From: Sphingomonas aurantiaca
GTDB taxonomy: Bacteria > Pseudomonadota > Alphaproteobacteria > Sphingomonadales > Sphingomonadaceae
Direction: 5' to 3'
NCBI RefSeq assembly: GCF_003050705.1
Contig: NZ_QAOG01000008.1
Location: 166,299-230,298, forward strand
DNA: 64,000 bases
Each line of letters starts with the position of its first letter. The first letter of the stretch is position 1. The notes below the pieces were generated by a model. That model ran no database searches and was not told where the DNA came from. It worked only from the letters and a program-made list of their open reading frames with translations. Positions 1 to 8,547 of the stretch are shown here, piece by piece. Position numbers and translations under genes: made by a program.

Positions 1-162
1 CAGTATCAACCTAATGCTTCATCAGTGGAGATCAAGTCCGGCGGCGCAAATCCGTCCGATGTTGACAACACGCGGCGGTTCCCCGATTGTATTCGCATGT
101 ACGCTCCCGCGACACATAAGCGTTTTATCGACCACGCCGGCCAACTCGCCGCACGGGGTTAG
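1..162 (+). CDS. C-terminal end of an unknown protein (truncated by window edge)
   Basis: An open frame runs without a stop from base 1 to a TAG at 160-162, giving 53 residues that begin inside a protein. The composition looks like real protein (for example RMYAPATHKRFIDHAGQL near the end) and no better frame exists here. I do not recognise the family. The opposite strand also has an open frame over the same bases, so coding on this strand is probable rather than proven. Confidence 0.4.
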   Translation, partial: QYQPNASSVEIKSGGANPSDVDNTRRFPDCIRMYAPATHKRFIDHAGQLAARG

Positions 163-265
163 CCCGAGCTCGCGGCCAATAGCCGTTTGAGTTCGGGCAT
201 TATTCGATCTGACCTTTGTGATGTGCTCTGCACACCCATGTTCTCGAGTAAGCGGAAACCCTGTC

Positions 266-550
266 GTGGCAGACCCTATCTCCAAATTCGACGCGCATGC
301 TTCAGCCGACACCGGACAGCAGGCCAAGCCCGCTCCGGCCATACCAGTCTCGGGATCCAGGCCGGGCCACGCGTTTCCCGGGAAATTCGATCAGCCGATC
401 GTCCAGCACTATTCGAAGGCCGATGCCCATGACGGGCATGACGTAACGCCGAATTGGCTCAACCGGCTGATGGAGCTCAATCTTTTCTTCCTGATCCTGT
501 TGGTTGGCGTGCCAGTACTTGTGTACTGCATCCTAGCATCGGGCATGTGA
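266..550 (+). CDS. small protein with one C-terminal membrane segment, unknown function
   Basis: About 94 residues if translation starts at the GTG at 266; an upstream in-frame ATG at 218 is possible but has a less protein-like N-terminus. The first two thirds are hydrophilic and rich in Ala, His, Asp and Pro. The last 25 residues (MELNLFFLILLVGVPVLVYC) form one membrane-spanning helix that ends at the C-terminus, so this looks like a tail-anchored small inner-membrane protein. It lies about 40 bases before the tandem FNR boxes of ompW and is not obviously under their control. No family is recognised. Confidence 0.5.
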   Translation: MADPISKFDAHASADTGQQAKPAPAIPVSGSRPGHAFPGKFDQPIVQHYSKADAHDGHDVTPNWLNRLMELNLFFLILLVGVPVLVYCILASGM

Positions 551-589
551 CGGCGTTCTAGCCCTGCGGTTGCGAACCACGCGCCGTCT

Positions 590-625
590 TTGACCGCGGT
601 CAACCCGATCCTTGTCCGCGGTCAA
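590..625 (+). promoter_or_regulatory. tandem FNR boxes upstream of ompW
   Basis: TTGACCGCGGTCAA at 590-603 and TTGTCCGCGGTCAA at 612-625 both fit the FNR/FixK pattern TTGAY-N4-RTCAA; the second has one change. Their centres are 22 bases apart, two helical turns. They sit 57-92 bases before the ompW start. The first is identical to the box between cydD and cydA, and an Fnr-type regulator is encoded at 7837. Confidence 0.8.
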
Positions 626-681
626 CGCCACTGCCGCCCCCTGCGCCTAGCCCGATGGCCTTGGATTGCAGGAGCCGGACC

Positions 682-1380
682 ATGACATCGTCGAACACTA
701 GCCTAGCCATCGTTGCGGCGCTTGCCGGGATGGCCATGGCCACCCCCGCGCTGGCGCGAGCCGACGCGGCCCCGCGCCAGGGCATCGCCGCCGGCGACGT
801 GCTGCTGCGCGTCCGGACCATCCTGGTCGCGCCGAACGAGAAATCCGGCAGCGTCCTGCCCGCGTTTCCCGGCGAGCGTGTCCGCGTGAACAACAGCGTC
901 ATGCCCGAGGTCGACGTCACCTATATGGCGACCAATAACATCGGCTTCGAGCTGATCGCCGCGACCACCAAGCATCACGCCGACGGCCGCACCGGCACGA
1001 CCGGATCGATCGGCAAGCTCGCCTCGACCTGGGTCCTGCCGCCGACGCTGACCGCGCAATATCATCTGAACCCGACGGGCAAGGTCCGCCCCTATATCGG
1101 CGCGGGCGTAAACTACACGATCTTCTGGAACGAGAGGGCGTCCGACGGGCTCGTCAAGGCCGTCGGCGCGACCGACGTCCACATGAAGGACAGCCTTGGC
1201 TGGGCGGCGCAGGCCTCCGTCGACATCGACATCACGCCAAAGGTCTTCCTCAACCTCGACGTCAAATATATCGACATCGACACGACCGCGCGCCTGCGGA
1301 CGACCGCGGCGGGCACGCAGCACGTCGCGATCAGCCTCGATCCGCTGGTGCTGGGCGTTGGGCTCGGCATCCGGCTGTAA
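682..1380 (+). CDS. ompW: OmpW family outer membrane protein
   Basis: A 232-residue outer-membrane beta-barrel of the OmpW family, which forms an eight-stranded pore for small hydrophobic molecules. The start at 682 is preceded by GGAGCCGG; an in-frame ATG at 655 lacks a site. Residues 1-25 are a signal peptide ending in ATPALA. Typical family features are the early GDVLLRVRTILVAP strand, the central YHLNPTGKVRPYIGAGVNYTIF block and a C-terminus ending in GVGLGIRL. OmpW genes in several bacteria are induced by FNR under low oxygen, and two FNR boxes lie just upstream, so it most likely belongs to the same regulon as the cyd genes. Confidence 0.9.
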   Translation: MTSSNTSLAIVAALAGMAMATPALARADAAPRQGIAAGDVLLRVRTILVAPNEKSGSVLPAFPGERVRVNNSVMPEVDVTYMATNNIGFELIAATTKHHADGRTGTTGSIGKLASTWVLPPTLTAQYHLNPTGKVRPYIGAGVNYTIFWNERASDGLVKAVGATDVHMKDSLGWAAQASVDIDITPKVFLNLDVKYIDIDTTARLRTTAAGTQHVAISLDPLVLGVGLGIRL

Positions 1381-1407
1381 CCGCGGCGAGGGGGAGCGGC
1401 CCTCCTC

Positions 1408-1479
1408 CCGCCGGACAACCCGGCGGTGGAGAATCCCGCCTCTGGCCGCCCGTCCGACCGCCGGCAAACTCCGGCGGTC
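1408..1479. terminator. two hairpins between convergent ompW and cydC
   Basis: CCGCCGG (1408-1414) pairs with CCGGCGG (1420-1426), and GACCGCCGG (1456-1464) pairs with CCGGCGGTC (1471-1479). They fill the 100-base gap between the two convergent stop codons. Neither is followed by a clear U-tract on either strand, so they may be weak terminators or mRNA 3' end barriers. Confidence 0.4.
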
Positions 1480-1480
1480 A

Positions 1481-3130
1481 TCACCGTCGGCGAGAGCGAC
1501 GCGGTTGCGGCTCGGTAGCCGTGGGTAGCGTGACGACCAAACCCGGTGCCGCCACGATCGGGCAGTGCCGGTCGCACAGCGCCACCATCGCCGGACGATG
1601 GCTGACCATGACCAGCCCCTGCATCGTCCTTTCGAGGCGCGCGGCCAGACCGTCGGCAACCCGTCGCTCGGTGGCGGCATCGAGCCCCTCGGTCGGTTCG
1701 TCGAGCAATAGCCATGGGGCCGGGACGAGATAGGCACGCGCCAGCGCCAGCCGCCGACGTTCGCCGCCCGACAGCCGCACGCCATGCTCGCCGACCCAGC
1801 TGTCGAGGCCGTGCGGCATCGTCGCGACCACGTCGGCAAGCGCGACATCGGCAAGCGCCGCCCACATCGCGGCCTCGTCGGCGAGCGGATCGCCGAGCGC
1901 GAGCGTATCGCGCACGGTGCCGGCCAGCAGCGCAGCATCCTGTGGCGCCCAGCCGAACGTCGCGCGCCGGATAGCGAGCGGGATGGCGGCAATGTCGGTC
2001 CCGTCGATGAACGCCGTCCCCGCCGTCACCGCGCGCAAACCGAGCAGGCTTTCGACGAGCGTCGTCTTGCCCGTCCCCGATGCGCCGATCAGCGCGACAC
2101 GTGCGCCTGCGGGCAAATGCGTGCCGAGCAGAGCGAGCGACGGCGCGGCACGGCAATTGGCCACTTGCGCCTCCGCCACCGCGTCAGGCAGCAGCTCGTT
2201 GAGCCGCGCGGTCGCCTCGCGCACCGCGCTGCGCTGAGCGAGGCTGCGCAGGACCGGTCCTGCGCCGTCGACCGTCATCACCGCCGCCAATGCGCACAAG
2301 GCGGCGATCGGCGCGCCCGACGGGCCTGCAAGCAGCGACGCCGACACGCCCGCCATGCCGAGGGCCACCGCCTGGATGAAGTCGAACCAGCCCGAGACGC
2401 CCGCCTGCGCGCGCTGGGCCTCGGCGAGACGCAGGCTGCAGGCATCGACCGCCGCCAACGCCGCCGCCTCGGCGCCATAGCAGCGCAGTTCCGCGGCCGC
2501 ATCGGCCACGCCGGCGAACGCGTCCTTGAGCGCGCCGCTCGCGCGCTGCACCTCGCGTCCCGGCGCTTCGAGACGTCGGGCAAGGACGGTCGCGAGGGCC
2601 AGCACTCCGGCGAGGCACACGCCAAGCGCCAGCGCGGGACGCCAGCCCCCGAGCGCGCACAAGAGCAGACCACTCGACAGTGCCGTGATCATCCCCGGCA
2701 CGGCGGACAGCCGGACGAACTGCGCCTCGACGACCGACACGTCCTGAACGATGCGTGCGGTCGCCTCGCCCTGCGTCAGCGCCAGAGCATGGTCCGCCGG
2801 GCCCGCTGCGAAACCGAGGAACAAAGCGGGGCGGATGCGGGCGAGCGCGCCGAACGCCGCGTCGTGGCTGGCGAGCCGCTCGCCATAGCGCCCGGCGGTC
2901 CGCAGGATCGCGAGCAGGCGGATCCCCGCGCTAGGCAGCACGTAGTTGAACCCCTGCGCGGCGATCGTGCCCGCGAGCCCCGCAACCGCGGCGGCGGTGA
3001 TGAACCATCCCGACAGCCCGAGCAGCACGACCGAGGCCAGCGCGACGACCGCCGCATAGCCGCTCGCGCGCCACAGACGACGCCGCTGCCGCCGCCGCTC
3101 GCCGGCGATCAGCGTATCGAATGCCGTCAT
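1481..3130 (-). CDS. cydC: cysteine/glutathione ABC exporter subunit CydC
   Basis: A 549-residue half-ABC transporter: six membrane helices in residues 20-310, then a nucleotide-binding domain with Walker A GASGTGKTT (349-357), signature LSGGE (453-457), Walker B WLLLDEPTEGLD (about 473) and an SHR H-loop. CydC pairs with CydD to export cysteine and glutathione, which is needed to mature bd-type oxidase in the periplasm. Its ATG overlaps the cydD stop (ATGA at 3127-3130), so the two are translationally coupled. Proximity to cydAB separates it from other exporters of this family. The C-terminal tail is basic (PQPRRSRRR). Confidence 0.92.
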   Translation of the reverse strand: MTAFDTLIAGERRRQRRRLWRASGYAAVVALASVVLLGLSGWFITAAAVAGLAGTIAAQGFNYVLPSAGIRLLAILRTAGRYGERLASHDAAFGALARIRPALFLGFAAGPADHALALTQGEATARIVQDVSVVEAQFVRLSAVPGMITALSSGLLLCALGGWRPALALGVCLAGVLALATVLARRLEAPGREVQRASGALKDAFAGVADAAAELRCYGAEAAALAAVDACSLRLAEAQRAQAGVSGWFDFIQAVALGMAGVSASLLAGPSGAPIAALCALAAVMTVDGAGPVLRSLAQRSAVREATARLNELLPDAVAEAQVANCRAAPSLALLGTHLPAGARVALIGASGTGKTTLVESLLGLRAVTAGTAFIDGTDIAAIPLAIRRATFGWAPQDAALLAGTVRDTLALGDPLADEAAMWAALADVALADVVATMPHGLDSWVGEHGVRLSGGERRRLALARAYLVPAPWLLLDEPTEGLDAATERRVADGLAARLERTMQGLVMVSHRPAMVALCDRHCPIVAAPGLVVTLPTATEPQPRRSRRR

Positions 3131-4788
3131 GCGATTTCTCCCAGATCGACGACGACATCGGCGATCGCGGCGAGCCTTGCGCTATGTGTCGCGAAGATCG
3201 TGGTACGCCCGGCGCAGACGTGCGCGATCACCTCGATCAGGCGCGCCTCGGCGTCCGCATCGAGATGCGCGGTCGGCTCGTCGAGCAGCATGACGGGCGC
3301 GGGCTTCAACAGCGCGCGCGCAAGCGCGATCCGGCGCCGCTCGCCGCCCGATATCCCACCACCCCGCGCATCGATCGCCGCGCCCAACCCGCCCCGCGCC
3401 AGCAGCATGGGCGACAGCCCGGCGACCCGCGCGACCTCGGCGATCCGCTCGGCCGACGCCGTCGGATCGGCGAGCGCGATGTTCGAGCCGATCGTCCCTG
3501 TCAGGATCAGCGGCGACTGGCCCGCCCACGCGGCGATTGGCGCGATGCTGCCGATCTCGGCAAGGTCGTGGTCGCCGATCGAAACACGCCCCCCGGACAA
3601 GGGGGCGAGGCCCAGCAGCAGATGCAGCAGGCTGCTCTTGCCGCTTCCCGAGGGGCCGACCAGCGCGACGATCGTCCCAGCGCGGACCTCGAACGAGACG
3701 TCCGACACGGCGGCACTGTGCTGCCCGTCATAGCGGACCGACACGGAGTCGAAGCGGATCGACGGCAGCGTCCTCGGCCATGTCGGCACGACCGTCGCGG
3801 GCGCCACGCTTGCCTGCTCGATCGCGGCCAACCGCTCGGCCGCGGTCTCCGCCGCCTGCCGATCGTGATAGGCCGCCGCGAGACGGCGCATCGGCGCGTA
3901 GAATTCGGGCGCAAGTGCGAGCACGAAGAACGCGCGGCCGAGCGTCAGCGTCTCCGGCACCGGAAACGGCAGCAAACCCAGCAGGTTGAACCCGGCATAG
4001 ACCGCGACCAGCGCGACCGACAGCGCCGCGAAGAACTCGAGCGCCCCCGACGACAGGAAGGCGACACGCAACACGCCGAGCGTCCGCCGCGCGAGGTCCT
4101 CCGACGCCTCGCCCAGCGCACGCGCCTCGCGTGCTTCCGCGCGAAACGCGAGCACGATCGGCAGCGCCCCGATCCGGTCCGCAAACACCCCCGACAGGCG
4201 GGCGAGTGCGACGAACTGGCGGCGAGACTCGTCCGCGGCGGCGCCGCCCGCGAGGATCATGGCCACGACGAACGGGAAGAACGTCGTCACCAAGACCGCC
4301 GCCGCGATAGGGCTGGCGACTGCGGTCGCGGCGAGCACGATCAGCGGCGCGATCGACGCCGCGATCCGCGCGGGCAGGAAGCGCGCGACATAGCCGTCGA
4401 TCGCATCGACCTCGTCGACCGCGGCGCTCATCAGTGTGCCCGTCGTGGCGTCCGATCCGGGCAATCGGTGGAGCGCCGCGGTGACGATCCGCCGCCGCAA
4501 CCGGGTCTTCGCCCGATACGCACCACGCGCGCCGACACGTGCCGCCAGCATCGCGCAAGCCCCGCGCCCGATCCCCGACGCGCCCGCCAGGACCGCCCAG
4601 GGCAGCATCGCCAAAACGCCGGACGACACCGCGACGACGCCGCCGGCCAGCCCTGCCGCGAACCCGATCGCCGCCACCGTGTCGAGCAGGAGCAGGCTCG
4701 TCGACGTCCGGACGCCCCCGCCATCGGCGACCACCTCCTTGAGATAGGTTCTGGAGACGCGCGCGCGGTCTTTGGTGATACTGGTCAT
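3127..4788 (-). CDS. cydD: cysteine/glutathione ABC exporter subunit CydD
   Basis: A 553-residue half-ABC transporter. I start it at the ATG at 4788, because GGAGG lies just before it inside the longer frame; the ATG at 4800 has no ribosome-binding site. Membrane helices fill residues 30-290. The ATPase has Walker A GPSGSGKS (378-385), signature ISGGE (479-483) and Walker B LLDEPTAHLD (501-510). It works with CydC to export reduced thiols for cytochrome bd assembly. It is the first gene of cydDC, transcribed away from cydA, with one FNR box (4824-4837) in the 120-base divergent gap. Length and order cydD-cydC are normal. Confidence 0.92.
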   Translation of the reverse strand: MTSITKDRARVSRTYLKEVVADGGGVRTSTSLLLLDTVAAIGFAAGLAGGVVAVSSGVLAMLPWAVLAGASGIGRGACAMLAARVGARGAYRAKTRLRRRIVTAALHRLPGSDATTGTLMSAAVDEVDAIDGYVARFLPARIAASIAPLIVLAATAVASPIAAAVLVTTFFPFVVAMILAGGAAADESRRQFVALARLSGVFADRIGALPIVLAFRAEAREARALGEASEDLARRTLGVLRVAFLSSGALEFFAALSVALVAVYAGFNLLGLLPFPVPETLTLGRAFFVLALAPEFYAPMRRLAAAYHDRQAAETAAERLAAIEQASVAPATVVPTWPRTLPSIRFDSVSVRYDGQHSAAVSDVSFEVRAGTIVALVGPSGSGKSSLLHLLLGLAPLSGGRVSIGDHDLAEIGSIAPIAAWAGQSPLILTGTIGSNIALADPTASAERIAEVARVAGLSPMLLARGGLGAAIDARGGGISGGERRRIALARALLKPAPVMLLDEPTAHLDADAEARLIEVIAHVCAGRTTIFATHSARLAAIADVVVDLGEIA

Positions 4789-4823
4789 GCCCTCCGCCAT
4801 CGACGGGGCGCCCGTGCGCGTCT

Positions 4824-4837
4824 TTGACCGCGGTCAA
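4824..4837 (+). promoter_or_regulatory. FNR box between divergent cydDC and cydAB
   Basis: TTGACCGCGGTCAA is a perfect palindrome fitting TTGAY-N4-RTCAA and is identical to the first ompW box. It lies 36 bases before the cydD start and 71 before the cydA start, so one dimer site could serve both directions. The cydA spacing suits a class II activation site with a leader of about 35 bases. Confidence 0.82.
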
Positions 4838-4908
4838 TGTTCGGACCGCGGCCAGCGCCTAGATCGCGCTCCGGACATGACCTCCTTGGCCATGTGGGGA
4901 GCATCACT

Positions 4909-6480
4909 ATGGACCTCGGGGTCATCGATCTGTCGCGGCTGCAATTCGCGCTGACCGCGTTGTACCATTTCCTGTTCGTGCCGCTGACGCTCGGGCTGTC
5001 GATGATGCTGGTCATCATGGAGGCCGTGTACGTCATGACGAACCGGCCGATCTGGCGGGTCATCACGCGGTTCTGGGGGTGCATCTTCGCGATCAACTTC
5101 GTGCTGGGTGTCGCCACCGGGCTGACGATGGAATTCCAGTTCGGCACCAACTGGTCGTATTTCTCGCATTATGTCGGCGACATCTTCGGCGCGCCGCTCG
5201 CGATCGAGGGGCTGATGGCGTTCTTCCTCGAAGCGACGTTCGTCGGGCTGATGTTCTTCGGCTGGAATCGCCTGTCGAAGCTCGGCCACTTGATCGTCAC
5301 GTTCATGGTCGCGCTCGGCACCAATTTGTCGGCACTGTGGATCCTGGTCGCGAACGGCTGGATGCAGAACCCGACCGGCGCGGTGTTCAACACCGACACG
5401 ATGCGGATGGAGGTCAGCGATTTCGGCGCGGTGCTGTTCAACCCGATCGCGCAGGCCAAGTTCGTCCACACCGTCAGCGCGGGCTATGTCTGCGCCGCCG
5501 TCGTGGTACTCGGCATCTCCGCCTTCTGGCTGCTCAAGGGACGCTACGTCGCGGTCGCGCGCCGTTCGATGACCGTCGCTGCGGCGTTCGGCCTTGCCGG
5601 ATCGCTGTCGGTCGTCGTGCTCGGCGACGAGAGCGGCTATGCGCTGACCGACAACCAGAAGATGAAGCTCGCCGCGATCGAGGCTGCCTGGCACACCGCC
5701 CCCGCTCCCGCCGGGCTGACATTGTTCGGGATACCCGACGTCGCCGCGCGCGAGACGCGCTATGAGGTGCAGATCCCCTGGGTCCTCGGCCTGATCGCCA
5801 CGCGCAGCCTCGACAAGGAAGTGACGGGGATGTCCGAACTGGTGCTCAAGGCGCAGGAACGGATCACCTCGGGCGTCATCGCCTATGACGCGGTCGAGCA
5901 TCTAAAGATCGATCGCACCGACCTCGTCCAGCGCGCGCGGTTCGAGGCGCACAAGCGCGACCTCGGCTATGCGCTGCTGCTGAAACGCCACGTCGCCGAC
6001 CCGCGAACGGCGAGCCCGCAGCTGATCGCCGCGACCGCGTGGGACGTGGTGCCCAATGTCCCGCTGATGTTCTGGAGCTTCCGGATCATGGCGTTCATCG
6101 GCTTCTTCATGATCGCGCTGTTCGGCACCGCATTCCTCCTGACCTCGCTGCGGCTGCACACGCAGACGCGCTGGTTCCTGAAGCTGGCGGTCGTCGCGAT
6201 CCCGTTGCCCTGGATCGCGATCGAGCTTGGCTGGATGCTTGCCGAGATCGGCCGTCAGCCCTGGGCGATCGAGGGCGTGCTGCCGACCTTCCTGGCCGCA
6301 TCGTCGCTGACCCGCGGGGTGTTGTGGGCGACGATCGTCGGCTTCACCGCGCTCTACGGCACGCTCGCGATGATCGAGGTGCGGCTGATCCTCGCGACGA
6401 TCCGCAAGGGACCGTTCGAGCATGACGAGGATCCGCAGCATGCGCCCGAACATGCGGCCGCCCCCGCCCTCACCGCCTGA
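4909..6480 (+). CDS. cydA: cytochrome bd ubiquinol oxidase subunit I
   Basis: This 523-residue inner-membrane subunit carries hemes b558, b595 and d and oxidises quinol while reducing oxygen with high affinity. The start at 4909 (MDLGVIDLSRLQFALTALYH) has GTGGGGA before it and matches the family N-terminus; the frame extends further upstream but that part runs across the FNR box region. His20 in ALYHFLFVPLTLG fits the conserved heme ligand near the N-terminus. The quinol loop (about residues 240-330) is of the longer type, and the GRQPW motif follows at about residue 440. The protein has the length of the E. coli enzyme. It is followed by cydB and cydX. Confidence 0.96.
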   Translation: MDLGVIDLSRLQFALTALYHFLFVPLTLGLSMMLVIMEAVYVMTNRPIWRVITRFWGCIFAINFVLGVATGLTMEFQFGTNWSYFSHYVGDIFGAPLAIEGLMAFFLEATFVGLMFFGWNRLSKLGHLIVTFMVALGTNLSALWILVANGWMQNPTGAVFNTDTMRMEVSDFGAVLFNPIAQAKFVHTVSAGYVCAAVVVLGISAFWLLKGRYVAVARRSMTVAAAFGLAGSLSVVVLGDESGYALTDNQKMKLAAIEAAWHTAPAPAGLTLFGIPDVAARETRYEVQIPWVLGLIATRSLDKEVTGMSELVLKAQERITSGVIAYDAVEHLKIDRTDLVQRARFEAHKRDLGYALLLKRHVADPRTASPQLIAATAWDVVPNVPLMFWSFRIMAFIGFFMIALFGTAFLLTSLRLHTQTRWFLKLAVVAIPLPWIAIELGWMLAEIGRQPWAIEGVLPTFLAASSLTRGVLWATIVGFTALYGTLAMIEVRLILATIRKGPFEHDEDPQHAPEHAAAPALTA

Positions 6481-6488
6481 CTGGAGAC

Positions 6489-7634
6489 ATGACGATGTTC
6501 GATTATGAAACGCTGCGTCTGATCTGGTGGGGGTTGCTCGGCGTGCTGCTGATCGGGTTCGCGCTGACCGACGGCTTCGATCTCGGGGTGGCCGCGCTGC
6601 TCCCGTTCGTCGGGCGCAGCGATGCCGAGCGGCGGATGGTGATCAACGCGATCGGCCCGACCTGGGAGGGCAACCAGGTGTGGTTCATCCTCGCGGGCGG
6701 TGCGATTTTTGCGGCATGGCCGTTCGTTTACGCGATCAGCTTCTCGGGTTTCTACCTGGCGATGTTCCTCGTGCTGGCGGCGCTGATCCTGCGTCCGGTC
6801 GGGTTCAAATACCGGTCCAAGCGGCCCGATGCCGCGTGGCGGTCGCGATGGGACTGGGCCTTGTTCGTCGGCGGGTTCGTGCCTGCGCTCGTGTTCGGCG
6901 TGGCGGTCGGCAACGTCCTGTCGGGTGCGCCCTTCCGCCTCGACAACGACCTGCGCACGTTCTTCGACGGCAGCTTCCTCGGACTGTTCACGCCGTTTAC
7001 GCTGTTGTGCGGGCTGCTGTCGGTGGCGATGCTCGTCCTGCACGGCAGCGCATGGCTGGCGATCAAGGTCGAGCACGGCGCGGTGCATGATCGCGCGCGT
7101 ACGTTCGGGACGGTCGCCGGACTCGCCTCGCTCGTGCTGTTCGCGATAGGCTGGGCGTTCGTCGCCTATGGCGATATCGGCTACCATATCGTCGGCGCGA
7201 TCGATCCCGCAGGCCCGTCCAATCCGTTGCGCACCACCAGCGAAGCGGCACGCGGCGGCTGGCTCGTCAATTACGGCCTCTACCCCTGGATGATGATCGC
7301 CCCCCTGCTCGGGTTCGGCGGCGCAGCGCTCTCCGTGTTCGGCATCCGCCGCGGGTCGGAAACCGCCGCGTTCGCCGGCTCGTCCGCCTCGGCGATCGGC
7401 ATCATCGCGACCGTCGGGCTGTCGATGTTCCCGTTCATCCTGCCGTCGAGCATCGACTCGCACTCGAGCCTCACCGTCTGGAACGCATCGTCGAGCGCCA
7501 GGACGCTCGGCATCATGCTGGTCGTCACCGTCGTGTTCCTGCCGATCGTGCTCGCCTACACCGCCTGGGCGTACAAGGTGATGTTCGGTCGCGTGACGGC
7601 GCACGAGGTCGCGACCAACCCCGATTTCTACTGA
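6489..7634 (+). CDS. cydB: cytochrome bd ubiquinol oxidase subunit II
   Basis: A 381-residue integral membrane protein that pairs with CydA. Family signatures include LTDGFDLGVAALLPFVG near residue 30, GPTWEGNQVWFILAGGAIFAAWP near residue 60 and a C-terminal LPIVLAYTAWAYKVMFGRV. It starts 8 bases after the cydA stop, with GGAGA in the short gap, so the two are cotranscribed; a second ATG two codons in is also possible. The full-length form and intact neighbours suggest a working oxidase. Confidence 0.96.
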   Translation: MTMFDYETLRLIWWGLLGVLLIGFALTDGFDLGVAALLPFVGRSDAERRMVINAIGPTWEGNQVWFILAGGAIFAAWPFVYAISFSGFYLAMFLVLAALILRPVGFKYRSKRPDAAWRSRWDWALFVGGFVPALVFGVAVGNVLSGAPFRLDNDLRTFFDGSFLGLFTPFTLLCGLLSVAMLVLHGSAWLAIKVEHGAVHDRARTFGTVAGLASLVLFAIGWAFVAYGDIGYHIVGAIDPAGPSNPLRTTSEAARGGWLVNYGLYPWMMIAPLLGFGGAALSVFGIRRGSETAAFAGSSASAIGIIATVGLSMFPFILPSSIDSHSSLTVWNASSSARTLGIMLVVTVVFLPIVLAYTAWAYKVMFGRVTAHEVATNPDFY

Positions 7635-7659
7635 CCCCGAACATCAAGGACATCTGATC

Positions 7660-7782
7660 ATGTGGTATTTCACCTGGATCCTCGGCCTCGGCCTCGCGCT
7701 TGGCTTCGGCATTCTCAATGGCATCTGGCATGAATTCCACCTGCCGATCGAAGACGATGCGGATGCAACCGCCAACTCGTAA
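7660..7782 (+). CDS. cydX: CydX small subunit of cytochrome bd oxidase
   Basis: A 40-residue protein beginning MWYFTWILGLGLALGFG and ending in an acidic tail (LPIEDDADATANS). The MWYF start, the single helix and the position directly after cydB are characteristic of CydX/YbgT proteins, which bind CydA and stabilise the hemes. AAGGA lies about 10 bases before the ATG, and the gap from cydB is 25 bases. It is easily missed because of its size. Confidence 0.88.
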   Translation: MWYFTWILGLGLALGFGILNGIWHEFHLPIEDDADATANS

Positions 7783-7836
7783 CGGCAGCGAAAGAATTCA
7801 GGCGGGTTTTGGGGTCGCGTACACTATAGCCGGCGG

Positions 7837-8547
7837 ATGGCTCACATCGATATCTGTACGGATTGCGCGATCCGCGACCAGGCCCTGTGCAGCAGTCTCA
7901 GCGACAGCGAGCTGACGACGCTGAATACACTCGGCCGCCGTCGCACGATCACGCGCGGCCAGACGCTGATCTGGGCGGGCGATGAGAGTATCATCTGCGC
8001 CAATTTGTTGTCGGGCGTCCTCAAGCTGGTGGCGGCGACGCCCGATGGTCGGGAACAGATCGTCGGGCTGCTATATCCGGCGGATTTCGTCGGCCAACCC
8101 TATGCCGGCCAGGCCGACTTCACGATTACCGCGCTGACCGATGCGGAGCTGTGCATCTTCCCGCGCGACGCGTTCGAACGCGTGCTGGAGGATCACGCGC
8201 GGATGGAGCGGCTGTTGCTGCAACGGACGCTGGCGGCGCTCGGTGTCGCGCGAACGCGGATCGCGTCGCTCGCGCGCCAATCCGCGCAGGAGAAGATTGC
8301 GGGCTTCCTCCTCGACATGGCGTCGCGCGCCACCGCGAGCGGGTGCCGCGCGACGCCGGACGCACCGATGACGTTCGACCTGCCGCTCACGCGCGGACAG
8401 ATCGCCGACGTGCTCGGGCTGACGATCGAGACGGTAAGCCGCCAGATGACCCGGCTGAAGATCGCCGGCATCATCGCCCTGCCGGGCGGCCGCGCGGTCA
8501 CGATTTCCGATGAACGCGCGCTACAGGATAGCGCCGAAGCCGCCTAA
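7837..8547 (+). CDS. fnrL: Fnr/FnrL-type oxygen-sensing transcription regulator
   Basis: A 236-residue Crp/Fnr-family regulator. Cys7, Cys10 and Cys18 (C-x2-C-x7-C) plus Cys106 fit the four ligands of an oxygen-labile [4Fe-4S] cluster; Cys106 in DAELCIFP sits where E. coli FNR has its distal cysteine. Residues 20-130 form the cyclic-nucleotide-like beta roll and residues 150-230 the winged helix. The recognition helix (LTIETVSRQMTRLK) has the E-x2-SR arrangement that reads TTGA half-sites. It lies 54 bases after cydX and its stop overlaps the stop of the convergent hemerythrin-like gene. FNR boxes before ompW, cyd and that gene make it the likely local regulator. FixK-type proteins lack these cysteines. 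Confidence 0.9.
   Translation: MAHIDICTDCAIRDQALCSSLSDSELTTLNTLGRRRTITRGQTLIWAGDESIICANLLSGVLKLVAATPDGREQIVGLLYPADFVGQPYAGQADFTITALTDAELCIFPRDAFERVLEDHARMERLLLQRTLAALGVARTRIASLARQSAQEKIAGFLLDMASRATASGCRATPDAPMTFDLPLTRGQIADVLGLTIETVSRQMTRLKIAGIIALPGGRAVTISDERALQDSAEAA

Noticed and set aside
22..342. Minus-strand frame at the left edge
   Set aside because: No ribosome-binding site or motif; the plus strand offers a more protein-like C-terminal frame and the following small gene.
4837..4908. Longer N-terminus of CydA
   Set aside because: The extension begins at the FNR box and is not part of the conserved CydA start at 4909.
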